Shown here: piece by piece, positions 1-5,437 of the stretch | Numbering within the stretch: the stretch's first letter is position 1 | Layout: each line of letters begins with the position of its first letter | NCBI GenBank assembly: GCA_012513595.1 | Contig: JAAZBY010000118.1 | Coordinates: 1-5,437, forward strand | Direction: 5' to 3' | Source of the DNA: Chloroflexota bacterium | Lineage (GTDB): Bacteria; Chloroflexota; Anaerolineae; UBA1429 | Length of the DNA stretch: 5,437 nucleotides | Notes under the pieces: model-generated | What the model was told of the DNA's origin: nothing | What the model saw: only the letters and a program-made list of their open reading frames with translations | The model's database searches: none | Translations under genes and position numbers: made by a program

Positions 1-50
1 CCAAGCTGGCGCGCAGCCGCGAGGAGGGGTACGACCCGCAGGCCGAGGCG
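1..50 (+). repeat. Direct repeat copy 1 (50 bp, in frame)
   Basis: These 50 bases are identical to 421-470. Translated from base 3 they encode KLARSREEGYDPQAEA in the coiled coil of the first adaptor. Identity stops sharply at base 51. The left edge coincides with the first base of the window, so the repeat may extend further upstream, or the copy may reflect a contig that ends in a repeat. Confidence 0.95.
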
Positions 51-1451
51 GACCTGTTGGCCGCCCAGTACGAGCTGGCCAAGGCAGAGATGGGCGTGCA
101 TCTGTCCGCAGCCTCCGGGTCGAGCCGGATGGAGCAGGAGGTTGCCGATCGGCGCTACGATCTGCAGGCTGCCCAGGATCAGCTGGCCGTTGCCGAGCTG
201 ACCGCCCAGGCCGGCCAGATCCGCCAGCTTGAGTACGATCAGGCCTTCTTCCAGCGTGCCCTGCGGGATCTCGCGCCGGACCAGAATCGTGGCGAGATCG
301 AGGAGAACCTGGCGGATGCCGATCGCGCCCTGAGCGCTGCGCGCATCGCCCGCGAGAGCTCGCTCCGCGCAGCGCGCGACGCCGTGCGCAAGGCGCAGGA
401 GGAGCTGCAGAAGGCCAGCGCCAAGCTGGCGCGCAGCCGCGAGGAGGGGTACGACCCGCAGGCCGAGGCGCGCCTCGCCTACGAGGAGGCCGTCGCCCGC
501 GTGGAAAAGGCCACCAAGCGGGCCGAGCAGGTCCACAAGGGGCCCGACCCGACCGTGCTCGAGGCGGCCCAGACGGGCTACGACGCCGCCCTGGCCAAGG
601 TAGAGAGCGTGCTGGCCTCGCTAGAGGCGTCTACGCTGCGGGCACCCTTTGACGGGGTGATCTTTGACCTGCGCACCACCACGGGGCAGATTGTCTCTCC
701 GAGCGACCAGATCGCCTACCTGGTGGCGCCCGACGCGCTGCGCCTCGAGTCGGCCGTGTCTGAGGTGGACGTGGTGCACCTTCAGGTGGGCCAGCCGGTG
801 CGCATTACTCTGGAGGCCTACCCGGACCGCATGTTGGAGGGTGAGGTGCTCGAGATCTCTCCGCGCGGCCAGTCCCAGGGCGGTCTGACGATGTTCAAGG
901 TGCGCGTCTCGCTGGACCGGGGCGGCCTGGACATTCGCCCGGGCATGACGGCCATGCTCAAGATGGTCGTCGGCGAAGAGCGGAACGTCCTCGTGGTGCC
1001 CTCCGCGGCGCTGCGCCAGTCGCCGAACGGGGGCGTGATGGTGCAGGTCCTCAGCCCGTCGGGTGACTGGGTGGACCGCGACATCAAGATCGGCACCAAC
1101 GACGGCATCCTGGCCGAGGTGCTCACCGGCGTTGAGGAGGGCGAGACCCTCCGCTACCCGCTGCAGGAGCCCGCCAAGCGATCTCCGTACGACATGCCCT
1201 TTGCGCAGCCCGAGCCGGCGCCGGCGGAGGGCGGCGAGGAGGCTCCTCCTGGGGAGCAGATTCCTTCTGACGAAGGCGTTGCCCCGCCCGATGAGGCGAC
1301 CGAGGTTGTGCCCGGCAAGGAAGGAGAGCAGGTGCAGCCCCCCACCGACGGGGCGGGCCAGCCAGCGCCGTTGCCGATAGAGAGCCAGCCGTCTGTTGTG
1401 AGCACTCCCGCGCCGGGAGGGCCGACCGATGATGGATCGCGGGGGAAGTAA
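1..1451 (+). CDS. HlyD/MacA-type periplasmic adaptor of an ABC exporter, 5'-truncated by window edge
   Basis: This is the C-terminal 482 residues of a membrane-fusion (adaptor) protein that would link an ABC permease to outer envelope components. The frame is open to base 3 with no stop, so the true start lies upstream; the TTG at 57 is only an internal Leu codon. Numbering from base 3, residues 1 to about 205 are Ala/Glu/Arg/Lys-rich heptad-like helices, the adaptor's coiled-coil hairpin, with a likely turn near LAPDQNRG (about base 270). Residues 212-218 (LRAPFDG) open the second half of the lipoyl-like barrel-sandwich domain. A beta-barrel follows (GQPVRITLEAYPD), then a membrane-proximal part with VLVVPSAAL and GVEEGE. 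Residues 398-482 are a Pro/Glu/Gly-rich tail of low complexity, unusual for the family. The first lipoyl half and any membrane anchor or signal peptide are missing from view. It stops 3 bases before the next adaptor gene, to which it is clearly related. Family is confident; substrate is unknown. Confidence 0.9.
   Translation, partial: KLARSREEGYDPQAEADLLAAQYELAKAEMGVHLSAASGSSRMEQEVADRRYDLQAAQDQLAVAELTAQAGQIRQLEYDQAFFQRALRDLAPDQNRGEIEENLADADRALSAARIARESSLRAARDAVRKAQEELQKASAKLARSREEGYDPQAEARLAYEEAVARVEKATKRAEQVHKGPDPTVLEAAQTGYDAALAKVESVLASLEASTLRAPFDGVIFDLRTTTGQIVSPSDQIAYLVAPDALRLESAVSEVDVVHLQVGQPVRITLEAYPDRMLEGEVLEISPRGQSQGGLTMFKVRVSLDRGGLDIRPGMTAMLKMVVGEERNVLVVPSAALRQSPNGGVMVQVLSPSGDWVDRDIKIGTNDGILAEVLTGVEEGETLRYPLQEPAKRSPYDMPFAQPEPAPAEGGEEAPPGEQIPSDEGVAPPDEATEVVPGKEGEQVQPPTDGAGQPAPLPIESQPSVVSTPAPGGPTDDGSRGK
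421..470 (+). repeat. Direct repeat copy 2 (50 bp, in frame)
   Basis: This is the second copy of the block at 1-50, in the same reading frame and 420 bases downstream. The offset is 140 codons, exactly 20 heptads, so a duplication of this length would keep the coiled-coil register. After base 470 the sequences diverge at once (RLAYEEAVARV here against DLLAAQYELAK after copy 1). Confidence 0.95.
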
Positions 1452-1454
1452 GCG

Positions 1455-3098
1455 ATGACGAAGAAGAGAAGACGCGGCCGGGGCGGAAAGCCCATCTTTG
1501 CGATCGGCTGCTTGACGGTATTGGCTGGGCTGGTAGTGGCCGGGGTGCTCATCGCTCCTCGCGTGAAGAGCCTGTTCACCCCGACACGGCCCGGCTGGGC
1601 GGGCATGCCCTGGTACGGCCCCAGCCAGGAGATGACCGTGACGCGCGGCTCCGTGTCGGAGGGCGTCTCGGCCTTTGGAGCGGTGTCGCCGGCGCGTGAG
1701 GCCAGGCTGGCGTTTGAGCAGGCCGGCGGAGAGGTGGTCTCCTCGCTGATCGAGGTCGGCATGCCCGTTACCGAGGGGCAGGTGCTGGTGGAACTCGACC
1801 GGGCCGCCCTCGAGCGGGACCTGGCCAAGGCCCGTGCTACCCTGCAGAATGCTGAGGAAGCCCTCGCTGAGCTACAGGGCGGGGCCAGCGACGCCGCCGA
1901 GAGCCTGCGGTTGGAGGTCGAACTGGCCGCCGCCGAACAGGCTTTGGCCGAGGCGCGCGCCGCCCTGGCGGCCTACTCCTCCGGAGGCGACACTCCCGCC
2001 GCACAGCGCTCGCGGGCGGCCCAGGAGCTGGCCGCGGCCCGCGCCGAGCGGGAGGCGCTCCTCAACGACGGCGCCCGCCTGGAGCAGATCGAGTACCTCC
2101 AGTGGATCTATAGCCTGGCGGAGGCCAAGCACGGCGAGATGGTCGCCATCCCTAACCCGAGCGAGCAGGACGTCGACAACACCTGGCTGTTGCGCATCGA
2201 CATGCTCGCCAAGCGAGAGTCGCTGGACCTGGCCAAGATGCAGTACGACACGGACAAGCGTGCCGCCGAGCATCGCGTGGCCGTGGCGGCCCGTGCGGTG
2301 GCGGCCCTGGACGCGCAGATTGCTGCGGGGCTGGGCGACATCGAGCGCCAGAAGCTCGAGGCGGACGTGGCCAAGGCCGAGGCCAAGGTGGCCATCACGC
2401 AGGAGGCGCTCGCCGCGGTCGGCAGCGACCTGCTCGGCGCCAAAGTGGCCGAGGCCCAGGCCAAGGTGCTAAAGGCCGAGGGTGCGGTGCGCGACGCGGA
2501 GAAGGCCCTGGACAACGCCGTTCTGGTGGCCCCCTTTACCGGCGCGATCACGGAGGGTAGCGTGGTGCCCGGTCAGCTCGTTACCGCGGGGGCACCACTG
2601 GGGACAATCGAGGACGCCGGGTCGCTGCGTGTCGTCGCTCAGGTGAACGAGATCGACATCGCTCGTCTTCAGGAGGGCCAGGAGGTCGTCCTGAGCTTCG
2701 ACGCCTTCCAGGGAGAGCCGCCCCGCCGTGGGCGCGTGGGGGAGATCCCCCTGTACGGCAAGTACGCGAACGGCACGACCGTCTTCTCGGTGCCGATCGC
2801 GTTCGACGCGGAAGGCCTGGTGCTCTTTCAGGGGATGAGCGCGAACGTCATCTTCCCCTCTGCCACCAAGGAGGACGTCCTCGTGGTGCCAGCGGCCGCG
2901 GTCTTCACGGACCCCGAGGGGGATTATGTCATGTTCATGGCTGACGGCCAGCCGGAGAAGCGCTACATCACCACCGGCATCTCGGACGGCATCTACACAG
3001 AGATCGTGGCGGGCCTCGAAGAGGGTGACGTCGTGAACGTCCCGATGATGGGACCACGCGGCTCAGGCATGCCCATGTACTACGGAGGGATGTACTGA
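1455..3098 (+). CDS. HlyD/MacA/YknX-type adaptor protein with N-terminal membrane anchor (second adaptor of the operon)
   Basis: This complete 547-residue membrane-fusion protein probably docks on the outer face of the ABC permease encoded next. Residues 1-12 are strongly basic (KKRRRGRGGK) and are followed by a hydrophobic segment at about 13-35, which fits an N-in membrane anchor. The first lipoyl half is at about 91-115 (GGEVVSSLIEVGMPVTEGQ, then VLVELD). A long Ala/Glu/Lys/Arg coiled-coil hairpin spans about 116-355, with a Pro-containing, less regular stretch at about 226-245 (IPNPSEQDVDNTW) as the likely tip. The second lipoyl half starts with VLVAPFTG at 356-363. The beta-barrel (EGQEVVLSFDAF) and membrane-proximal domain (DVLVVPAAAV, GLEEGD) follow. 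The C-terminus is rich in Met, Gly and Tyr (GSGMPMYYGGMY). The ATG at 1455 sits 3 bases after the upstream stop, with a purine-rich GGGGGAAG in the end of the preceding gene. Its stop overlaps the permease start by one base, which suggests translational coupling. Substrate unknown. Confidence 0.93.
   Translation: MTKKRRRGRGGKPIFAIGCLTVLAGLVVAGVLIAPRVKSLFTPTRPGWAGMPWYGPSQEMTVTRGSVSEGVSAFGAVSPAREARLAFEQAGGEVVSSLIEVGMPVTEGQVLVELDRAALERDLAKARATLQNAEEALAELQGGASDAAESLRLEVELAAAEQALAEARAALAAYSSGGDTPAAQRSRAAQELAAARAEREALLNDGARLEQIEYLQWIYSLAEAKHGEMVAIPNPSEQDVDNTWLLRIDMLAKRESLDLAKMQYDTDKRAAEHRVAVAARAVAALDAQIAAGLGDIERQKLEADVAKAEAKVAITQEALAAVGSDLLGAKVAEAQAKVLKAEGAVRDAEKALDNAVLVAPFTGAITEGSVVPGQLVTAGAPLGTIEDAGSLRVVAQVNEIDIARLQEGQEVVLSFDAFQGEPPRRGRVGEIPLYGKYANGTTVFSVPIAFDAEGLVLFQGMSANVIFPSATKEDVLVVPAAAVFTDPEGDYVMFMADGQPEKRYITTGISDGIYTEIVAGLEEGDVVNVPMMGPRGSGMPMYYGGMY
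3084..3088 (+). promoter_or_regulatory. Ribosome binding site for the ABC permease gene
   Basis: GGAGG lies 9 bases before the ATG at 3098, inside the last codons of the second adaptor gene. The stop and start codons share one base (TGATG), so this site supports ATG 3098 as the start and suggests coupled translation of adaptor and permease. Confidence 0.75.
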
Positions 3099-4420
3099 TG
3101 CGGCGCCCCATCAACCTCTGGTTCGCCGTCCAAGGCCTGGGCAGCAGCAAGCTGCGTTCGGCCCTGACGGTGCTCGGCATCATCATCGGCGTTGGCGCGG
3201 TGATCATGATCGTCTCACTGGGCAACGGCCTGCGCCGCTCCACCAAGGAACAGATGGAGGTGTTCGGGCGCGGCACTATCGAGGTGCGGCCGGCGGTCAA
3301 CTATGGCGGGTCGATGCCGATGATGGCAGAAGTCGCTGTCAGCGATGGCGGCAAGTACGTCGAGGGGCAGATGGGCTCCGAGCCCGACTTTGCCCCGCAG
3401 GAGCCGCAGATCGACCCCAAGGACGTTGAGGCACTGCGCCTGTTCGGCACCAGCCTGAACGGCATCTCGCCGGAGCTGGAGATCAACAGCGCCACCACGG
3501 TGTACCGCGGCAAGCAGGTGCCCGTCTGGCAGGTCCTCGGCGTGCAGGACGAGTGGCTGCACGTCTACCGCCGTGAGGTGCACAGCGGCCGCTTTGTGAA
3601 CGATGACGACGAGGCCAACGCCGCGCCGGTGGCGGTGATCGACCAGATCCTGGTCAAGCAGTTCTTTGGCGAGGGGACCAACCCGATCGGCCAGACGCTG
3701 CACATCACCATCAACGGCATGAGCACCCACAACTTTACCATCATCGGCGTATTGGCGAGCGACAAAGACTACAGCCGCACCTCCTCCACGATCCTGGTGC
3801 CGCTGCGCACGGCGCAGGCACGGCTGCACACCGGCGCCCGCAACGATATCAGCATGATCGGCATCCGGGTTGTCTCGCGCGACCCCGAGGAGCGCAAGTT
3901 CGCCGTCGCGCAGGCCAACACGCTGCTGCGCGCGCGCCATGGCCTGGGGCAGGGCGCCCAGGAGGACTTTCAGATAAACGACAGCCTCGAGTACAGTGAG
4001 GAGATGACCCGCATCACCGACATCATGACCCTGGTCCTCTCCCTCATCGCCGGCATCTCGCTGGTGGTGGGCAGTATCGGGCTGATGAACATCATGCTGG
4101 TCGGCGTCAGCGAGCGCACCTGGGAGGTGGGCCTGCGCCGGGCGATCGGCGCCCGGCAGGGCGATATCCTATCCCAGTTCCTGGGGGAGGCGGTGCTGCT
4201 CTCCTTGGTGGGTGGCCTGATCGGCATGGGCCTGGGCATGGCCGGATCGTACGTCGTGGGCATGTTGGTGACCGAGCTGCAGGGCTACGTCAAGGTAACC
4301 GCCGACATTGTCGCCATCGCGCTGACGGTGTCGACGGTGGTGGGGGTGGCGTCGGGCATCTACCCGGCCTGGCGGGCCGCGCGGCTGCAGCCGACGCAGG
4401 CGCTGCGGCACCTGGCCTAG
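3098..4420 (+). CDS. MacB/FtsX-type ABC transporter permease
   Basis: This 440-residue permease is the membrane subunit of a MacB-like (type VII) ABC exporter. A cytoplasmic N-terminal stretch (residues 1-20) leads into TM1 at about 21-41, with the family-typical LTVLGIIIGVGAVI. A large extracytoplasmic MacB_PCD-like domain fills about 45-305. Three further helices lie at about 309-335, 364-391 and 402-422. Hallmarks are SLVVGSIGLMNIMLVGVSER at 321-340, then RRAIGAR at 347-353, and the end motif GIYPAWRAARLQPTQALR at 420-437. The four-helix layout is that of MacB and YknZ. Unlike E. coli MacB there is no fused N-terminal ATPase domain; the ATPase is the next gene. The length fits stand-alone permeases of the group, although the outer domain carries a low-complexity segment (NYGGSMPMM and a following acidic/Gln stretch, about residues 68-108). 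Such permeases work as dimers, transmitting ATP-driven motion to the periplasmic part. LolC/E-type lipoprotein release is less likely given the adjacent adaptors. Confidence 0.95.
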   Translation: MRRPINLWFAVQGLGSSKLRSALTVLGIIIGVGAVIMIVSLGNGLRRSTKEQMEVFGRGTIEVRPAVNYGGSMPMMAEVAVSDGGKYVEGQMGSEPDFAPQEPQIDPKDVEALRLFGTSLNGISPELEINSATTVYRGKQVPVWQVLGVQDEWLHVYRREVHSGRFVNDDDEANAAPVAVIDQILVKQFFGEGTNPIGQTLHITINGMSTHNFTIIGVLASDKDYSRTSSTILVPLRTAQARLHTGARNDISMIGIRVVSRDPEERKFAVAQANTLLRARHGLGQGAQEDFQINDSLEYSEEMTRITDIMTLVLSLIAGISLVVGSIGLMNIMLVGVSERTWEVGLRRAIGARQGDILSQFLGEAVLLSLVGGLIGMGLGMAGSYVVGMLVTELQGYVKVTADIVAIALTVSTVVGVASGIYPAWRAARLQPTQALRHLA

Positions 4421-4434
4421 CGGCACGCATCGGC

Positions 4435-4440
4435 GGAGGA
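4435..4440 (+). promoter_or_regulatory. Ribosome binding site of the ABC ATPase gene; start choice ambiguous
   Basis: GGAGGA lies in the 23-base gap after the permease stop. Two consecutive ATG codons follow. Counting from the end of GGAGG, the first (4444) is only 4 bases away and the second (4447) is 7 bases away, the more usual spacing. The protein may therefore start MTEK rather than MMTEK. Confidence 0.65.
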
Positions 4441-4443
4441 CGA

Positions 4444-5151
4444 ATGATGACAGAAAAGACTGCGGCGCAAGGCCCCCTGGTCGAGCTGGTCGGCGTGAGC
4501 AAGGTGTACGAGATGGGCGAGGTAGACGTGCACGCCCTGCGCTCCGTCGACTTGCAGATCTGGCCGGGCGAGTACACGGCGATCGTGGGGCCATCCGGCT
4601 CGGGCAAGACCACGCTGCTGAACCTGATCGGCTGCCTGGACCTGCCGACGGCGGGCACCTATCGCCTGCACGGTGAGAACGTCACAGCCATGGGCGACCG
4701 GCGCGTGTCGCGTTTGCGCGGCGCCGGCATCGGCTTTGTGTTCCAGAACTACAGCCTGCTGAACCGGGCCACGGCCCTGCAGAACGTCGAGATGCCCCAC
4801 TACTACCTGAAGGGCCACGGAGACCGGCGGCGGGCCCAGGAACTCCTCGACCTCGTCGGCCTGGCCGATCGGGCCAGGCACCGCCCCACCGAGCTTTCCG
4901 GCGGGCAGCAGCAGCGCGTGGCCATCGCCCGGGCGTTGATGAACGATCCGTTCCTGCTCCTGGCCGACGAGCCCACCGGCAACCTGGACTCGCACTCCGG
5001 CCTGGCCCTGATCGAACTGCTCGAGCGGCTGAACCGCGAGCAGGGCCTCACCATCATCGTGGTGACCCACGATCCCGACATCAGCGGTCGGGCGCGCCGG
5101 GTGATCCACATGCAGGACGGCGAGATGGTCAACGACGAGCGGCGCAACTGA
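4444..5151 (+). CDS. ABC transporter ATP-binding protein (LolD/MacB/YknY family)
   Basis: This 235-residue ATPase would power the exporter by binding two ATP molecules in a dimer beneath the permease. All core motifs are present: Walker A GPSGSGKTT at 49-57, Q-loop FVFQNYSLL with Q101, signature LSGGQ at 151-155 followed by QQRVAIARAL, Walker B LLLADEPTGNLD at 171-182 with catalytic Glu176, and the switch His209 in VVTHD. The PTGNLDS wording and the LIGCLDLPTAG stretch are typical of the LolD/MacB/FtsE branch. The length is standard for a stand-alone subunit. It could start at 4444 or, by ribosome-site spacing, at 4447. It follows its permease by 23 bases, so here the order is adaptor, adaptor, permease, ATPase, while Bacillus YknXYZ runs adaptor, ATPase, permease. 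Nothing suggests damage or loss of activity. Confidence 0.97.
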   Translation: MMTEKTAAQGPLVELVGVSKVYEMGEVDVHALRSVDLQIWPGEYTAIVGPSGSGKTTLLNLIGCLDLPTAGTYRLHGENVTAMGDRRVSRLRGAGIGFVFQNYSLLNRATALQNVEMPHYYLKGHGDRRRAQELLDLVGLADRARHRPTELSGGQQQRVAIARALMNDPFLLLADEPTGNLDSHSGLALIELLERLNREQGLTIIVVTHDPDISGRARRVIHMQDGEMVNDERRN

Positions 5152-5163
5152 GCGCGCGAACGG

Positions 5164-5168
5164 GGAGG
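5164..5168 (+). promoter_or_regulatory. Ribosome binding site that fixes a GTG start for the last gene
   Basis: GGAGG, in a longer purine run GGGGAGGGA at 5162-5170, lies 7 bases before GTG 5176. Other in-frame GTG codons at 5188, 5194 and 5200 lack such a site and would cut into the first beta strand of the Rossmann fold, so 5176 is the best start. Confidence 0.7.
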
Positions 5169-5175
5169 GAGCGCT

Positions 5176-5437
5176 GTGGAACGACCGGTGACTGTGGGCG
5201 TGGTAGGGCTGGGGCGCGGAGGGCACCTGGCAGACATTGCTGCCGCGCTCCCTGGCGTCCGCGTGGTGGCCGGGTGCGACGCAGCCGGGCCGCTGGCGGC
5301 CGCATTCAGCGCCCGCTATCCCGAGGCACGCCTGACCCCGACGTTCGATGCGCTGCTGGACGTCCCCTTTGACGTGCTCATCCTGGCCTCCTACTGCCCG
5401 GACCACGGCCCCCAGGCCGTGCGCGCCTTGCAGGCGG
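5176..5437 (+). CDS. Gfo/Idh/MocA-type NAD(P)-dependent oxidoreductase, 3'-truncated by window edge
   Basis: Only the first 87 codons are inside the window; the frame runs open to the last base. The peptide begins MERPVTVGVVGLGRGGHLAD, a beta strand plus glycine-rich dinucleotide-binding loop (GLGRGGH, residues 11-17). Next comes VRVVAGCDA at about 28-36, the second strand ending in the acidic residue that typically contacts the cofactor ribose. FDVLILASYCPDHGPQAVRAL at about 65-85 matches the family's usual strand-loop-helix with a His after a Pro (compare the common T-P-x-x-x-H). These are the hallmarks of the N-terminal domain of glucose-fructose oxidoreductase, inositol dehydrogenase and related sugar or cyclitol oxidoreductases; full members are usually about 330-400 residues. 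The C-terminal substrate domain is not visible, so the substrate cannot be named. It starts 24 bases after the ATPase stop on the same strand with no convincing terminator between, so it may share the transcript, though its role looks metabolic rather than part of the exporter. Confidence 0.85.
   Translation, partial: MERPVTVGVVGLGRGGHLADIAAALPGVRVVAGCDAAGPLAAAFSARYPEARLTPTFDALLDVPFDVLILASYCPDHGPQAVRALQA

Noticed and set aside
57..59. TTG as the start codon of the first adaptor
   Set aside because: The frame stays open upstream to base 3 and encodes the same coiled-coil type of sequence (including KLARSREEGYDPQAEA). No ribosome site precedes it and the lipoyl first half would be missing, so it is an internal Leu codon.
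1500..1515. Possible lipoprotein box around Cys19 (AIGC) in the second adaptor
   Set aside because: The -3 position is Ala rather than the usual Leu/Val/Ile, and the hydrophobic stretch continues well beyond the Cys. This fits a membrane anchor better than a cleaved lipoprotein signal.
1834..2472. 212-residue + strand open frame inside the second adaptor
   Set aside because: The translation is dominated by Arg, Pro, Ser and Trp, typical of an out-of-frame reading of GC-rich Ala/Glu coiled-coil codons. The overlapping adaptor frame is clearly the real one.
3215..3940. 241-residue open frame on the minus strand inside the permease gene
   Set aside because: It is fully antisense to the MacB-like permease, its translation matches no fold I recognise, and no independent ribosome site supports it. 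It is treated as a coding shadow.
5151..5175. Inverted repeat AGCGC/GCGCT flanking the ribosome site of the last gene, as terminator or translational switch
   Set aside because: The stem is only 5 base pairs with a 15-base loop and no T-run follows. In GC-rich sequence this is easily chance.
4417..5406. 329-residue open frame on the minus strand
   Set aside because: It lies opposite the ABC ATPase, whose motifs are all intact, and opposite the oxidoreductase start. Its translation shows no recognisable domain. Long antisense frames are expected in GC-rich genes.

Overview
The window is GC-rich and gene-dense, with codons ending mostly in G or C. All five genes lie on the + strand, separated by -1 to 24 bases, so it reads as the inside of one operon. 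It comes from a high-GC bacterium that I cannot place from sequence alone. The split, YknXYZ/MacAB-like exporter with large coiled-coil adaptors, next to a Gfo/Idh/MocA oxidoreductase, would fit an environmental lineage such as Chloroflexota or Armatimonadota. That is a weak inference from gene content.

Layout. Bases 1-1451 hold the 3' part of a HlyD/MacA-type periplasmic adaptor gene whose start lies upstream. Bases 1455-3098 hold a second, complete adaptor of the same family with an N-terminal membrane anchor. Bases 3098-4420 encode a MacB/FtsX-type ABC permease, overlapping the previous stop by one base. Bases 4444-5151 encode its ABC ATPase (LolD/MacB/YknY type). From 5176 to the window end is the 5' part of a Gfo/Idh/MocA-type NAD(P)-dependent oxidoreductase that begins with GTG. 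No gap exceeds 24 bases, and I see no RNA gene, CRISPR array, insertion sequence or convincing terminator.

How the genes work together. The ATPase and permease would form the MacB-like dimeric core in the cytoplasmic membrane, using ATP hydrolysis to drive movements outside the membrane. The adaptors would sit on its outer face. The substrate cannot be read from the sequence; families of this kind handle macrolides, peptides, siderophores, lipids or lipoproteins. Two different adaptors for one permease/ATPase pair is the main departure from the textbook layout. The oxidoreductase probably belongs to a different pathway but may share the transcript.

The oddest sequence-level feature is an exact 50-base repeat at 1-50 and 421-470. 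It is in frame, offset by 420 bases (140 codons, exactly 20 heptads), inside the coiled coil of the first adaptor. It is either a recent in-gene duplication or an assembly-edge artefact. Overall this is a fairly ordinary exporter operon with a few points worth checking; I see no clear evidence of a wholly new system.
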